A stretch of DNA of 64,000 nucleotides from an uncultured Treponema sp. (GCA_934718065.1 CAKUZR010000003.1:62001-126000), one strand, 5' to 3'. Shown: positions 34,668-43,966, numbered from the stretch's first letter. Program-made: numbers and translations. Notes: generated by a model not told the origin, from the sequence alone.

Positions 34668-35447
34668 CTAGCCCTGATATTCCGTGTACGCATACGCATC
34701 GTGGTTGTGGATGCTTTCCGCGTTTGTACATTCTACGCTGAACCATTTGAACGGTTTTTCAATCTTGAAATTCCGCAGGCCAAGATAGACTTCGCGGACA
34801 ACATCCTCTACAAAGCGTGGATTTTCGTATGCGTGCTCGGTGACATATTTTTCATCCTTGCGCTTCAAAAGTGAATACAAACCGTTTGACGCGCAGTTTT
34901 CCACCATCTGAATAACGTCCTCAATCCAGAAAAATCCGGAATAAAGCAACTTTACAACAACAAGCCCCCGCTGGTTATGCGCGCCGTACTCGCTGATTGC
35001 CTTTGAACAAGGGCATACGGTTGTAACAGGAACTTGAATTGAAACAAAAAACTGCTTTTCAGATTCCGAAACAGTTCCTTCGTATTTGCAGGTGTAGCTC
35101 ATGATTGCCGGCTGGCCGCTTACAGGCGCTTTTTTTTCCATAAAAAACGGGAATGTCATTTCACCGTAGGATTTCTGCGCGTTCAGATGAATCCGGATTT
35201 CCTCCAGCATCTCAAGAAAATGCTTCATCGTAAGATTTTCGTGATGCTTGTGAAAAATTTCAATAAAACGGCTCATGTGAGTTCCCTTGAAATGGTGGGG
35301 AAGATTCACAAACAAATCAACAACGGCCGTTGTGTTCTGGGTTTTATTATTTTTATCAAGAACGGTAACCGGATATTTTACGCCTTTTACGCCGACTTTC
35401 TGCAAAGGAACTTCGCGGGTGTCTTCTTCATTCTGCACATCAATCAT
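34668..35447 (-). CDS. folE2: GTP cyclohydrolase FolE2 (type IB)
   Basis: FolE2 converts GTP to dihydroneopterin triphosphate, the first step of folate synthesis, and replaces the zinc enzyme FolE in many bacteria. The 259-residue protein has the start QKVGVKGVKYPVTVLD, FVNLPHHFKGTHMSRFIE, and the active-site segment TTVCPCSKAISEYGAHNQRG with the catalytic Cys, then RFVEDVVREV and the terminal ESIHNHDAYA. Length is typical. It is convergent with folD. Metal-flexible FolE2 is often kept under zinc limitation, but no zinc operator is visible upstream. Confidence 0.95.
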   Translation of the reverse strand: MIDVQNEEDTREVPLQKVGVKGVKYPVTVLDKNNKTQNTTAVVDLFVNLPHHFKGTHMSRFIEIFHKHHENLTMKHFLEMLEEIRIHLNAQKSYGEMTFPFFMEKKAPVSGQPAIMSYTCKYEGTVSESEKQFFVSIQVPVTTVCPCSKAISEYGAHNQRGLVVVKLLYSGFFWIEDVIQMVENCASNGLYSLLKRKDEKYVTEHAYENPRFVEDVVREVYLGLRNFKIEKPFKWFSVECTNAESIHNHDAYAYTEYQG

Positions 35448-35649
35448 AGAAATATATTAGCAAATATGCAAAAAAAAAGAAATGCGGAGCCCCAAAAAGC
35501 TGGCGGAAGATTTTTCAAGGAAGAAGCTGGAAAAACAAAGAAACTGGCGAGCCGCCGCACATCAACGCTACGCACCACGAACTAATAAATTTGCCTGAAA
35601 CGATTTTTGATATTATTCTTATAGTATATTTTTACCGGAGGAACTGAAA

Positions 35650-36651
35650 ATGAAGGCAAAAATCGCCGTTTACGACACGCGCTCTTATGACAAGAAAGCG
35701 CTTTTGGAATCAAATGAAAATTTTGGCTTTGACTTTGAATTTTTTGAATTCAGGCTGACAGAGAAGACTGTTTTTTCGGCAAAAGGTTTTGACGCTGTCT
35801 GCATATTTGTGAACGATGTTGCAAACGAGGAAGTAATCAAGTCGCTGGCTGAAGAAAACGTAAAGCTCATTGTGCTTCGCTGCGCCGGATTCAACAATGT
35901 TGACCTGAAAACCGCCGAAAAATACGGAGTAAAAGTTCTGCGCGTTCCAGCCTATTCGCCGCACGCAGTTGCCGAGCACGCGGTTTCGCTTCTTCTTTCG
36001 CTCACGCGGCATATTCCTCAGGCTTATGTGCGCACAAAAACCGCAAATTTCAACCTTGAAGGACTGACCGGACGCGAGCTTTTCGGGCTTACCGCCGGCA
36101 TTTACGGAACTGGAAAAATCGGAAGAATCATGGCCGAGCTGCTTTCCGGCTTCGGAATGAAAATTTTGCTTTGCGATCCGTTCCCGAACAACCAGTGGGC
36201 AGATGAAAAGGGATTCAAATATGTTGACACGCAGACGATTTTCAAGGAAAGCGATGTGCTGAGCCTTCACTGCCCTCTTACGGATGAAACTTATCATCTT
36301 GTAAACCACGACAACCTGAAATCAATGAAAAATGACGCTGTCATAATCAACACGGGACGAGGCGCGCTGATTGACACAAAAGCTCTTGTACATTCGCTGA
36401 AGCACAAATACATCGGCGGCGCGGCTCTTGACGTTTACGAGGAGGAAAGCGCGTTTTTCTTCAAGGACTGTTCCGGCGAGGTTATCACAGACGATGTTCT
36501 GGCCCGGCTCCTGACATTCCCGAACGTAATTATTACCGGCCACCAGGCGTTTCTTACAACAACGGCTCTTTCAAACATTGCCGATGTAACTTTAGGAAAC
36601 GTAAAAGCGTTCATGGAAGGCTCAGAACTTTCAAATGAAGTGAAAATGTAG
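35650..36651 (+). CDS. ldhA: D-2-hydroxyacid dehydrogenase, probably D-lactate dehydrogenase
   Basis: NAD-dependent dehydrogenase of 333 residues. The N-terminal catalytic half begins KIAVYDTRSYDKKALLE, as in LdhA. The Rossmann part has GIYGTGKIGRIMAELLSGFG (about 150-169), SLHCPLTDETYHLV, NTGRGALIDTKALV with the catalytic Arg, and the acid/base His in ITGHQAFLTTTAL. LdhA-type enzymes reduce pyruvate to D-lactate in fermentation, which fits an anaerobe. GGAGG precedes the ATG. The gene stands alone. Related 2-hydroxyacid substrates cannot be excluded. Confidence 0.85.
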   Translation: MKAKIAVYDTRSYDKKALLESNENFGFDFEFFEFRLTEKTVFSAKGFDAVCIFVNDVANEEVIKSLAEENVKLIVLRCAGFNNVDLKTAEKYGVKVLRVPAYSPHAVAEHAVSLLLSLTRHIPQAYVRTKTANFNLEGLTGRELFGLTAGIYGTGKIGRIMAELLSGFGMKILLCDPFPNNQWADEKGFKYVDTQTIFKESDVLSLHCPLTDETYHLVNHDNLKSMKNDAVIINTGRGALIDTKALVHSLKHKYIGGAALDVYEEESAFFFKDCSGEVITDDVLARLLTFPNVIITGHQAFLTTTALSNIADVTLGNVKAFMEGSELSNEVKM

Positions 36652-36702
36652 GATTTCCGCATATATCATAATTCGTATTTTTTCTATATAATTCAATATC
36701 TT

Positions 36703-38094
36703 ATGAAGTATTATTTTGAAACATACGGTTGCCAGATGAATCTTGCGGAATCCGCCGCTGTTGAGCAGCTTCTTATTGCCCGCGGATGGGAAAAGGCGGA
36801 AGATGCTGAAACAGCGGATATGGCTATAATCAACACTTGCTCGGTGCGCGCCAGCGCGGAAAACAGAATTTTCGGGCGGCTCGGATATTTCACCGGGCTG
36901 AAAGCTGTAAGAAACAAAAATGAATTCGCAAAATACAAGTCTTTTGAAAAAGCCACAAAGCTGGTTCAGGAACACCCAGTTCCAATCACGGTTGTTGTGA
37001 TGGGCTGCATGGCGGAACGGCTTCTAGGCTCGCTTCAGAAAGACTGGTCTGTAATTGACTACGTTGTTGGGACTTACGCAAAACATCACTTCGGGGACAT
37101 TATAACCGCTGTTGAAGAAAAAAAAGAACGAATCCAGATTGACGACACAGAAAAATACAAATTCGCATCCGTTTCCTACGAGCAGGGCGCAAAATCAACT
37201 TTTGTTCCAATTATGCACGGCTGCAACAATTTCTGCACGTACTGCATTGTTCCTTACGTCCGCGGGCGTGAAATAAGCCGGCCTGCGGAAGAAATTCTTC
37301 ACGAGCTGGATATTCTTACAAAATACAAGGTTCTGGACATAACGCTTCTTGGCCAGAACGTTAACAGCTACAAATCCGTTTACCAGGGAAAAGAAATCAA
37401 TTTTTCACAGCTGCTTCAGATTATCGCCGACCACCTGAAAGAAATAAATTCCACAATCGGCTGGGTGCGGTTCCTTTCAAGCAACCCGAAAGATTTTTCA
37501 GACGAGCTGATTGACGTAATCGCAAAAAACGAGCTTATCTGCCACCACATCGCGCTTCCAGTTCAGCACGGCTCTTCAGCAGTTTTGAAAAAAATGAACC
37601 GCCAGTACACGCGCGAGCAGTATCTTGAGCTGGTGAAAAAAATCAAGGAAAAAATTCCGGATGTTTCGCTCACAACAGACATTATGATGGGCTTTCCAAC
37701 AGAAACCGAGGAGGACGTTGAGCTCACCCTGGATCTTATGAACCAAGTCCGATTTGAAACAGCCTGCATGTACTACTACAATCCGCGTGAAGGAACTCCA
37801 GCCGCAAAATGGGAGCAAATCCCGGAAAAAATACGCAAGGAACGCCTTCAGCGTGTCATCGACCTTCAGCTGATTCACACGGACGAGCAGATGAAAAAAC
37901 GCGTCGGCCAGACCGCAAAAGTTCTGGTCGAAGGAATTACCCGCGACAGCAAGGACGAGCTTCTTGGCAAAACCGCACAGGATGAAAAAGTCAGTTTCAA
38001 GGCTGACAAATCTTTGATAGGAAAGTTCATCTATGTTAAAATAGATTCGCTGAACGGCCACACTTTCAAAGGCACCGTTGTTTCAGAAAACTAA
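36703..38094 (+). CDS. miaB: tRNA-2-methylthio-N6-dimethylallyladenosine synthase
   Basis: MiaB adds the methylthio group to i6A37 of tRNAs reading UNN codons, using radical SAM chemistry and two Fe-S clusters. The 463-residue protein has the three N-terminal cluster Cys in TYGCQMNLAES, NTCSVRASAENR and VMGCMAER, the radical SAM triad in MHGCNNFCTYCIVPYVRG, the middle IALPVQHGSSAVLKKMNRQY, and a C-terminal TRAM domain (about 385-460). TATAAT at 36687-36692 ends ten bases before ATG 36703 and no Shine-Dalgarno is visible, so the leader is only a few bases. lapA-like and SPOR genes follow in the same direction. Confidence 0.96.
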   Translation: MKYYFETYGCQMNLAESAAVEQLLIARGWEKAEDAETADMAIINTCSVRASAENRIFGRLGYFTGLKAVRNKNEFAKYKSFEKATKLVQEHPVPITVVVMGCMAERLLGSLQKDWSVIDYVVGTYAKHHFGDIITAVEEKKERIQIDDTEKYKFASVSYEQGAKSTFVPIMHGCNNFCTYCIVPYVRGREISRPAEEILHELDILTKYKVLDITLLGQNVNSYKSVYQGKEINFSQLLQIIADHLKEINSTIGWVRFLSSNPKDFSDELIDVIAKNELICHHIALPVQHGSSAVLKKMNRQYTREQYLELVKKIKEKIPDVSLTTDIMMGFPTETEEDVELTLDLMNQVRFETACMYYYNPREGTPAAKWEQIPEKIRKERLQRVIDLQLIHTDEQMKKRVGQTAKVLVEGITRDSKDELLGKTAQDEKVSFKADKSLIGKFIYVKIDSLNGHTFKGTVVSEN

Positions 38095-38111
38095 TTTTAC
38101 TGGAGAAGATT

Positions 38112-38474
38112 ATGATAGCAAATTTGATTTCAATTATTGTCGGAATTGTTTTTATCGCATTTTTCGCAGGATTCAACCTTGACAACAAATGCGATGTAAG
38201 CCTTGTTTTCTACACTTTCAGGCAGATTCCAGTTTTCTTTACGATTTTAGTTTCGTTCGCAGTCGGAATGCTCTGCTCGCTTCCGTTCGCGCTGGTTCAC
38301 AGAACAAAAAAATCAAAGGCGCAAAAAGAACCGAAAATCAAAAAGAATTCCGCGGAAAAGAAAAATCCCGAAAAGAATGAAAAAACAGAAAAGCCGGAAT
38401 CCGCCGGAACTTCCGGGGAAAAACTTTCCGGAGCAGATGAAATTTCTTCTCAGCAAAATCCAGGAAGCAACTGA
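38112..38474 (+). CDS. LapA-like small membrane protein (DUF1049 type)
   Basis: 120 residues with two membrane helices (about 3-24 and 40-62), the second ending in the basic RTKKSKAQK, followed by a hydrophilic Lys/Glu-rich tail. The layout, with NLDNKCDVSLVF between the helices, matches LapA/YciS-like proteins. Those take part in lipopolysaccharide assembly in other bacteria, but the role in a spirochaete is unknown. TGGAGAAG is the ribosome site, 17 bases after miaB. Its stop overlaps or abuts the next ATG at 38474, so the three genes look like one operon. Confidence 0.65.
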   Translation: MIANLISIIVGIVFIAFFAGFNLDNKCDVSLVFYTFRQIPVFFTILVSFAVGMLCSLPFALVHRTKKSKAQKEPKIKKNSAEKKNPEKNEKTEKPESAGTSGEKLSGADEISSQQNPGSN

Positions 38475-39535
38475 TGAAAAAAAAATTTCCAACGCTGTCC
38501 GCAATGATTTTCTGCGCGGCATTTTGCGCTCCGTCGTTCTCTGAGGAGCTTTCCGCAAAAAAAATCGCGGACAACGCAGTTTCAAAAAATTCTCCGCAGG
38601 AAGCCGTAGAATACGTTTCCGCCGAAGCTGAAAAAATCACAGCTCCAGCCGAAAAAAGAGCCGCCTACGCATTTTTAGGCTCGATCCAGGAAGCAACCGC
38701 AGATTTCAGCGCGGCTCAAAAATCTTTTGCAAAAGCCGCCGGAATCGCAGCTGGCAACGCGGAAGGAATGCCGAAAAAATCGAGCGAACGCCTTGTTCTT
38801 GACGCAATCCGATGCGCTTTGAGCGCGGGCGACTGGGAAACCGCGGAAAACTATCTGAATTCCGCCGTAAGAAATTCAAAAAGCGCGGAAATTCAGGCAA
38901 CAATAAAACTTTACGAGCAGTGGGCAGTTCTGTGCAAGGCGCAGGATTTTTCCGGCCTGAAAGAACCTTGCGAAATGCTGAAAACCTACGCCAACCTTGA
39001 ATCAATGAAATCCGTAAAACCGTCAGTTCTTCTTACTTTGTGGTACATCACAGCGGAATCCTCATACGCCGACGCTCTGAACAAGGAATTCCCTTCATCA
39101 ATGGAAGCCGGAATCGTAAACGGAAAAGTCCAGATTTATCCGGCGCCGTTCTGGTATTTTCTGCCAAGAAAAACAGCCGCCACGCCGAATTTTTCATCTG
39201 AAAGCCAGAATTTTTCCGCAGAAACTGCAAAACCTGCTGAAAAACCAGAAATTTCCGGTGCCTCCTCAGAATCATCAACAAAAGAATCCGGAGGCGAAAA
39301 CAAATCTTCCGGGGAAGCAAAACCAAAACGCCAGCAGCTTGGGCTTTTCCGCGACAAGGAAAACGCGCGGCAATTTGCGGAAAAAATAAAGTCAAAGGGA
39401 TTCAACGCTTACATCCAGGAAGAAACAAAATCCAGCGGCACAAAATATTTTCTTGTAATTGTAGATGAAAATTCTGAAAACACAATGGGAATAAAACTGA
39501 AAAGCGCTGGATTTGAATGTTATCCGGTTTTCTAA
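38474..39535 (+). CDS. Exported protein with C-terminal SPOR domain
   Basis: 353 residues: a signal peptide (about 1-22, ending APSFSEE), an alpha-helical TPR-like middle (about 40-190: AAYAFLGSIQEATADFSAAQKSF), a disordered Ser/Glu-rich linker, and a C-terminal SPOR-like domain (about 285-353: QLGLFRDKENARQFAEKIKS, ending AGFECYPVF). It probably acts in the periplasm on peptidoglycan. This is the second SPOR protein in the window (the other is at 29068). Last gene of the miaB operon; a clear terminator follows. Confidence 0.75.
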   Translation: MKKKFPTLSAMIFCAAFCAPSFSEELSAKKIADNAVSKNSPQEAVEYVSAEAEKITAPAEKRAAYAFLGSIQEATADFSAAQKSFAKAAGIAAGNAEGMPKKSSERLVLDAIRCALSAGDWETAENYLNSAVRNSKSAEIQATIKLYEQWAVLCKAQDFSGLKEPCEMLKTYANLESMKSVKPSVLLTLWYITAESSYADALNKEFPSSMEAGIVNGKVQIYPAPFWYFLPRKTAATPNFSSESQNFSAETAKPAEKPEISGASSESSTKESGGENKSSGEAKPKRQQLGLFRDKENARQFAEKIKSKGFNAYIQEETKSSGTKYFLVIVDENSENTMGIKLKSAGFECYPVF

Positions 39536-39551
39536 AACTCAAACACAAAAA

Positions 39552-39590
39552 AAACTGGAGCTTCTGCAAAAACCGCAAAAACTCCAGTTT
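39552..39590. terminator. Bidirectional terminator between the SPOR gene and gpmI
   Basis: AAACTGGAG (39552-39560) pairs with CTCCAGTTT (39582-39590). An A-rich run before the left arm and the short T tract at the end of the right arm make it usable from either side of the convergent genes. Confidence 0.7.
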
Positions 39591-39607
39591 GAAAAGGCAA
39601 AAAGCAA

Positions 39608-41269
39608 TTACTTCAAGTTAATCAAGCTCTTGTCATAATCTGCCGGCGGAACAAATCCCATCAGCTCCATAAGAGTTGCAGGCCAGCTTGAAATTCCAAG
39701 ACCATCGTTCAGCTTTGTGTTGTCGTATTCGCCCTTGTATTCCGGGTCATAAATAATTCCCGGAACAGGATTCAAAGAATGGCTTGTCTTAGGCTTAGGC
39801 TCACCGTTTTTATCCATTTTTACAGAACCGTCTTTTGCGTGCTCATACATATCATCACTGTTTCCGTGGTCAGCTGTAAGACACAAAATTCCTCCAGCCT
39901 CGTCAATGGCAGCCTTAAGACGGCCCAGCTGCAAATCCATTCCTTCCATAGAACATACAACAGCGTTGAAAACGCCAGTGTGTCCAACCATATCGCCGTT
40001 CGGATAGTTCAAGCGGATGTGGTCGTATTTTCCAGACTTGATTGCCTCAATAACCTTGTCAGTGATTTCAGCGCATTTCATCCATGGACGCTGCTCAAAC
40101 GGAACAACATCAGAAGGAATTTCAACGTAATCCTCAAGTTTCTCGTCAAATTTTCCCTGTCTGTTTCCATTGAAGAAATAAGTTACGTGACCGTATTTCT
40201 GAGTTTCAGAAATCGCCATAAGATGAACGCCAGTTTTTGTAAGATATTCGCCCATTGTGCGGTCAATGCTCGGCGGATTCACAAGATACTGATGCGGAAT
40301 ATGAGCGTCGCCGTCGTATTCCATCATTCCGGCATATTCGCAGGCAGGGACACGCTTTCTGTCAAAATGGCTGAATTCTGCGCCAGCCTCAAAAGCGTTT
40401 GTAATTTCAAGCGCGCGGTCGCCGCGGAAGTTGTACAGAATAACAGAATCACCGTCCTCAATAGTTCCAACCGGCTTTCCGTTTTCCGCAATTACAAACT
40501 CGTGCATATCCTGGTCCAAAAGCCCAGCCTGCTCCGCGCGGTAAGTTTCAATCGCCTGTGTTGCGCTCTCAAACTGCCGACCTTCGCCCAGAACATGAGC
40601 GTACCAGCCACGCTGAACCATCGGCCAGTCAGCGTTGTAACGGTCCATAGTAATGAACATTCGTCCGCCGCCCGAAGCAATTCTGTAGTCAGCATCCTTG
40701 AAAGACGCAAGATATTCCTCCAGCGGAGTAACAAAAGTCAGCGCGGAAGTCGGGTCAACATCGCGGCCGTCAAGCAGCGCATGAACGCGGATTTTTTTGA
40801 TTCCTTCCTTGTTAGCCTCAGCAACCATCGCCTTCAAGTGGTCAATATGGCCGTGAACATTTCCGTTAGAAACAAGACCGATAAAATGCAAAGTCGAGTT
40901 CTTGTCCTTCACATTCTTAATAAGTTTTTTCCAAGTTTCGCCCTGATACATCAAGCCGGACTTAATCGACTCGCCAACAAGCTTAGCTCCCTGGGCAAAA
41001 ACGCGGCCGCATCCAATCGCATTGTGGCCAACCTCGCTGTTTCCCATGTCATCATCAGAAGGAAGCCCCACCGCAGTTCCGTGAGCCTTAAGCTTCGTGT
41101 GCGGACAGTTCGCTGTAAACCAGTCCAAATACTTCATCTTAGAAGCTTTCACCGCATCGCCGTCAGCATATTTTCCGTATCCCACGCCGTCCATAATTAC
41201 AAGAACAACAGGACCTCTTCGGCCTTTCCAATTTGGATTTTTCTGCAACGCATGCATTGTATCTGCCAT
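39608..41269 (-). CDS. gpmI: 2,3-bisphosphoglycerate-independent phosphoglycerate mutase
   Basis: Converts 3- to 2-phosphoglycerate in glycolysis with two manganese ions and a phosphoserine intermediate. I choose ATG 41269 because AGAGG lies just before it and the product starts MADTMHALQKNPNWKGRRGP; the frame opens 24 codons earlier inside a repeat. The 553-residue protein shows VLVIMDGVGYG, the catalytic Ser in DDMGNSEVGHNAIG, HIDHLKAMV, LLDGRDVDPTSAL, NYPNGDMVGHTG and LTADHGNSDDM. Slightly longer than the usual 510. A complete-looking but reversed frame lies on the opposite strand and is a shadow. Confidence 0.96.
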   Translation of the reverse strand: MADTMHALQKNPNWKGRRGPVVLVIMDGVGYGKYADGDAVKASKMKYLDWFTANCPHTKLKAHGTAVGLPSDDDMGNSEVGHNAIGCGRVFAQGAKLVGESIKSGLMYQGETWKKLIKNVKDKNSTLHFIGLVSNGNVHGHIDHLKAMVAEANKEGIKKIRVHALLDGRDVDPTSALTFVTPLEEYLASFKDADYRIASGGGRMFITMDRYNADWPMVQRGWYAHVLGEGRQFESATQAIETYRAEQAGLLDQDMHEFVIAENGKPVGTIEDGDSVILYNFRGDRALEITNAFEAGAEFSHFDRKRVPACEYAGMMEYDGDAHIPHQYLVNPPSIDRTMGEYLTKTGVHLMAISETQKYGHVTYFFNGNRQGKFDEKLEDYVEIPSDVVPFEQRPWMKCAEITDKVIEAIKSGKYDHIRLNYPNGDMVGHTGVFNAVVCSMEGMDLQLGRLKAAIDEAGGILCLTADHGNSDDMYEHAKDGSVKMDKNGEPKPKTSHSLNPVPGIIYDPEYKGEYDNTKLNDGLGISSWPATLMELMGFVPPADYDKSLINLK

Positions 41270-41290
41270 AAAAAAACCTCTTTTATATTC

Positions 41291-41421
41291 AGGGCGCATT
41301 TTTGCTCCGCAAAAACCGGGCTTTTCGGGGTTCCGGCACAAGCCTTCATTGCAAAACGCCTATGATTTCGCAAAGCTCAACCATAAACATTTTGCAACGC
41401 TTCGCGCCCCTACAATCCCTT
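41291..41421. repeat. GC-rich dispersed intergenic repeat, copy 2 (reverse orientation)
   Basis: Reading the minus strand: AAGGGATTG, AGGGGCGCGAAGCGTTGC, GCAATGAAGGC, GCCGGAACCCCGAAAAGCCC, the same order as copy 1 at 25278. It lies directly upstream of gpmI and probably within its leader or promoter region. Confidence 0.65.
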
Positions 41422-41485
41422 GCGCATTTTCATTCAGCAAAACAATAACATTTTTTCGGATTCATTTAAACCCTGTTTCAAAACC

Positions 41486-41968
41486 TTAAATCTCAATATT
41501 CCGGCCGTTCAAAACAGCTTTCTGCAAGTTCCCGGAACTGTAAACCAGCTTCAGCGAAAAAAACGGAACTTTCAGCTCAATCAGCTTCAAAAAAATTTCG
41601 TCGCCCTTCCAGTGCGGAAGCTCGTTCATCCTGGATTTTTCAACCCATTCAAGCTCGCCTTCGTCACATTCGGTCAAACTCCCGGAAAAATCATCCGACC
41701 AGAAGATATGCATATATTCAGTAAAATCTTCATCGCTTACAAAAGTAACAATGCCGCGGTATTCCATTCCGTTCAGCAGAAGCCCGGTCTCTTCTTTAAC
41801 TTCGCGCAGAATACATTCCTCAGGGCTTTCCGTTTCCTCAAATTTTCCGCCGATTCCAATCCATTTGTCGTGGTTGTAGTCGTTCTGCTTTTTTGTGCGG
41901 TGAAGCATAAGGTATTTTGAATCTTTTTCAATGTAAATCAGAGTTGTATTCTGCATTGACTTGTTCAT
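41486..41968 (-). CDS. Nudix hydrolase (MutT-like)
   Basis: The 160-residue protein contains a complete Nudix box, GGKFEETESPEECILREVKEETGL (about 42-65, written here as GX5EX7REVKEETGL in essence). The N-terminal part TTLIYIEKDSKYLMLHR and the closing segment on substrate binding are typical of 8-oxo-dGTP-type pyrophosphatases. Such enzymes clean up oxidised or non-canonical nucleotides, but Nudix substrates cannot be predicted safely. It is the last gene behind the ABC importer, three bases after the ATP-binding gene, so it is probably co-transcribed by position rather than function. Confidence 0.85.
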   Translation of the reverse strand: MNKSMQNTTLIYIEKDSKYLMLHRTKKQNDYNHDKWIGIGGKFEETESPEECILREVKEETGLLLNGMEYRGIVTFVSDEDFTEYMHIFWSDDFSGSLTECDEGELEWVEKSRMNELPHWKGDEIFLKLIELKVPFFSLKLVYSSGNLQKAVLNGRNIEI

Positions 41969-41971
41969 AAA

Positions 41972-42757
41972 TCAGCCTAAAACCATTTTATCGTTAACTT
42001 CGCCGTTCACGCTGAATTTCTGCAGCAAATCTTCAACCGTAAGATTCTTTTTTTCCTCGCCCTTAACATCGTAGACAACTTTTCCGTCCATCATCATAAT
42101 AAGGCGGTTTCCATAGCGGATTGCATCCTTCATATTATGCGTAACCATAAAAGCCGTAAGATTGTCGCGGACAATAAATTCTTCAGTAAGCTCAAGAACT
42201 TTTTTTGCAGTTTTAGGATCGAGCGCGGCGGTATGCTCGTCAAGCAGAAGCAGCTTCGGTTTCTGCAGCGTTGACATCAGAAGCGTCAAAGCCTGCCGCT
42301 GGCCGCCGGAAAGAAGCCCGACTTTTGCGTCCATGCGGTTTTCAAGCCCCAAGTCCAGAAGCGCGAGCTTTTCCTTGTAGACTTTCTTTTCTGCCGGCTG
42401 AACATACCAGCTGAGTCCGCGCCTTTTTCCGCGGCGCATCGCCATCGCAAGATTTTCTTCTATAGACATATTCGCGGCGGTTCCCATCATAGGGTCCTGA
42501 AAAACGCGTCCAAGATATTTTGCGCGCTCGTATTCAGGGCGGCCGGTCAGCTCAACGCCGTCAAGCACAATCGAGCCGGTGTCTGTGTAATGAACGCCCG
42601 CAATAATGTTCAGCAGCGTTGATTTTCCTGCTCCGTTTCCACCGATAACGGTAATAAAATCTCCGTCGTCAATTTCAAGGTCTACACCGCGGATTGCCTT
42701 TTTTTCTGTAATCGTTCCAGGATTAAAAGTCTTTGTTATATTAAAAAGTTTAAGCAT
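41972..42757 (-). CDS. ABC transporter ATP-binding protein
   Basis: 261-residue ATPase with Walker A GGNGAGKST (about 38-46), Q-loop, signature LLSGGQRQALTL, Walker B KLLLLDEHTAALDP and the switch His in MVTHNMKDA. It pairs with the permease nine bases upstream and the solute-binding lipoprotein beyond it. This three-gene set corresponds to the ABC_sub_bind/YtlC-like importers; streptococcal relatives (TrpXYZ) are linked to tryptophan, but no T-box or other amino-acid switch is visible here. Substrate unknown. Confidence 0.92.
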   Translation of the reverse strand: MLKLFNITKTFNPGTITEKKAIRGVDLEIDDGDFITVIGGNGAGKSTLLNIIAGVHYTDTGSIVLDGVELTGRPEYERAKYLGRVFQDPMMGTAANMSIEENLAMAMRRGKRRGLSWYVQPAEKKVYKEKLALLDLGLENRMDAKVGLLSGGQRQALTLLMSTLQKPKLLLLDEHTAALDPKTAKKVLELTEEFIVRDNLTAFMVTHNMKDAIRYGNRLIMMMDGKVVYDVKGEEKKNLTVEDLLQKFSVNGEVNDKMVLG

Positions 42758-42766
42758 TGCAGACCT

Positions 42767-43747
42767 CTACTGTTTATCGTTGTATTTTTTCACTTGAACG
42801 TGGCGGGTGTTTTCCTCTTCGTTCAAATTCATTCCAGGCAGGCTTCTGCGGCGGCGGTCAATTTTTGCCTTTACAACAGGAACGCTGAGCGCAACGGCAA
42901 CAATCAAGGCTGTAAGAAGCTTCAAGTCAGTTGATTTAAGTCCAAGCTGAAGAACCACAGCGATTACAATTCTATAAATAATCGAACCAAAAACCGCGCT
43001 TAGAAGAGTCCACCAGAACCCGAATCTTGAGCCGAAAATAACTTCACCAATAATTATGCTTGCAAGACCGATAACAATTGTTCCGGTGCCCATTCCAACG
43101 TCGGCATAGCCCTGGCTCTGAGCAACAAGCGCGCCGCTCATCGCGACCATTCCGTTGGAAATCATCAGGCCAAGCATTTTTGTATTATCAGTGTTCACGC
43201 CCATTGCGCGGACCATGTGCTCATTGCTTCCGGTCGCGCGGATTGCGCTTCCTATTTCTGTGCCGAAGAACCAGTACATCAGAGCGATAATAATGGCAAC
43301 AACAACAAGCCCGATTATCAAAGAAACAGAAGTTGTTGTGAGCCGTCCGCCTGAAAAATCCTTAAGCATGCTCATCATTGTGGAATTTCCTAAAAGCGGT
43401 GTGTTCGCCTTTCCCATAATCCTGATATTGATTGAATAGAGCGCAATCTGCGTCAAAATACTTGCAAGCAAAATATTTATCTTAAGCTTAGTATTCATAA
43501 AACCAGTTGCAAGACCGCAAAGCATTCCTACTATAAAAACAAACAGCAAAGTCAAAACAGGATTCATTCCTTTTACAATAAGAATAGCTGTAACAGCTCC
43601 GCCGGCGGCGAAACTTCCGTCAACGGTCATGTCGGCAACGTTCAAAATTCTAAAGGTAAGATAAACTCCAAGTGTCATCAGTCCCCAGAGAATTCCCTGG
43701 GCAACCGCACCTTCCATTGCAAATAAAATGGACATTATGCACTCCAA
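42767..43747 (-). CDS. ABC transporter permease (branched-chain-type, single permease)
   Basis: The 326-residue membrane protein has eight or nine hydrophobic segments and the conserved FRILNVADMTVDGSFAAGGA near the start, as in permeases of the ABC_sub_bind systems. A single permease gene is normal for this family, working as a homodimer. The C-terminus is basic (KIDRRRRSLPG). ATG 43747 is used; an internal ATG four codons later (MSILFAMEGA) is possible. A 164-bp palindrome separates it from the binding-protein gene. Confidence 0.9.
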   Translation of the reverse strand: MECIMSILFAMEGAVAQGILWGLMTLGVYLTFRILNVADMTVDGSFAAGGAVTAILIVKGMNPVLTLLFVFIVGMLCGLATGFMNTKLKINILLASILTQIALYSINIRIMGKANTPLLGNSTMMSMLKDFSGGRLTTTSVSLIIGLVVVAIIIALMYWFFGTEIGSAIRATGSNEHMVRAMGVNTDNTKMLGLMISNGMVAMSGALVAQSQGYADVGMGTGTIVIGLASIIIGEVIFGSRFGFWWTLLSAVFGSIIYRIVIAVVLQLGLKSTDLKLLTALIVAVALSVPVVKAKIDRRRRSLPGMNLNEEENTRHVQVKKYNDKQ

Positions 43748-43802
43748 AAAATAAGATTATGAATATCGGCGGAAAATCCGTGTTCTTATTAAAAATTCAG
43801 CA

Positions 43803-43966
43803 TTAAAAGGTTTACGGCTTCAAATCCCGCTTGGAAGTCAAGAGTTGAACTTTTTTTATGAAAAATCTTTCGTTTTGCTTTGCAAAGCCTCAAGATTTTA
43901 CAATGCCTAAGCGGCAAAAAAGTTCAAATTGACTTCAGCAGGTCTTTTCCGCCTTCAACCTTTTAA
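43803..43966. mobile_element. Long palindrome inside the ABC operon, possible second MITE-like family
   Basis: The region from TTAAAAGG to CCTTTTAA is one imperfect inverted repeat. Outer arms pair (TTAAAAGGTT with AACCTTTTAA), then GAAGTCAAGAGTTGAACTTT with AAAGTTCAAATTGACTTC, then AAAATCTT with AAGATTTT, around a GCTTTGCAAAGC centre at 43877-43888. No coding content. It lies between the permease and binding-protein genes and could form a large hairpin in the operon mRNA, reducing expression of downstream genes. Confidence 0.75.

Noticed and set aside
39779..41365. A 528-codon open frame on the plus strand opposite gpmI
   Set aside because: It is the reverse shadow of a highly conserved enzyme gene; its translation has no recognisable domain and no ribosome site, and gpmI motifs are complete on the other strand.
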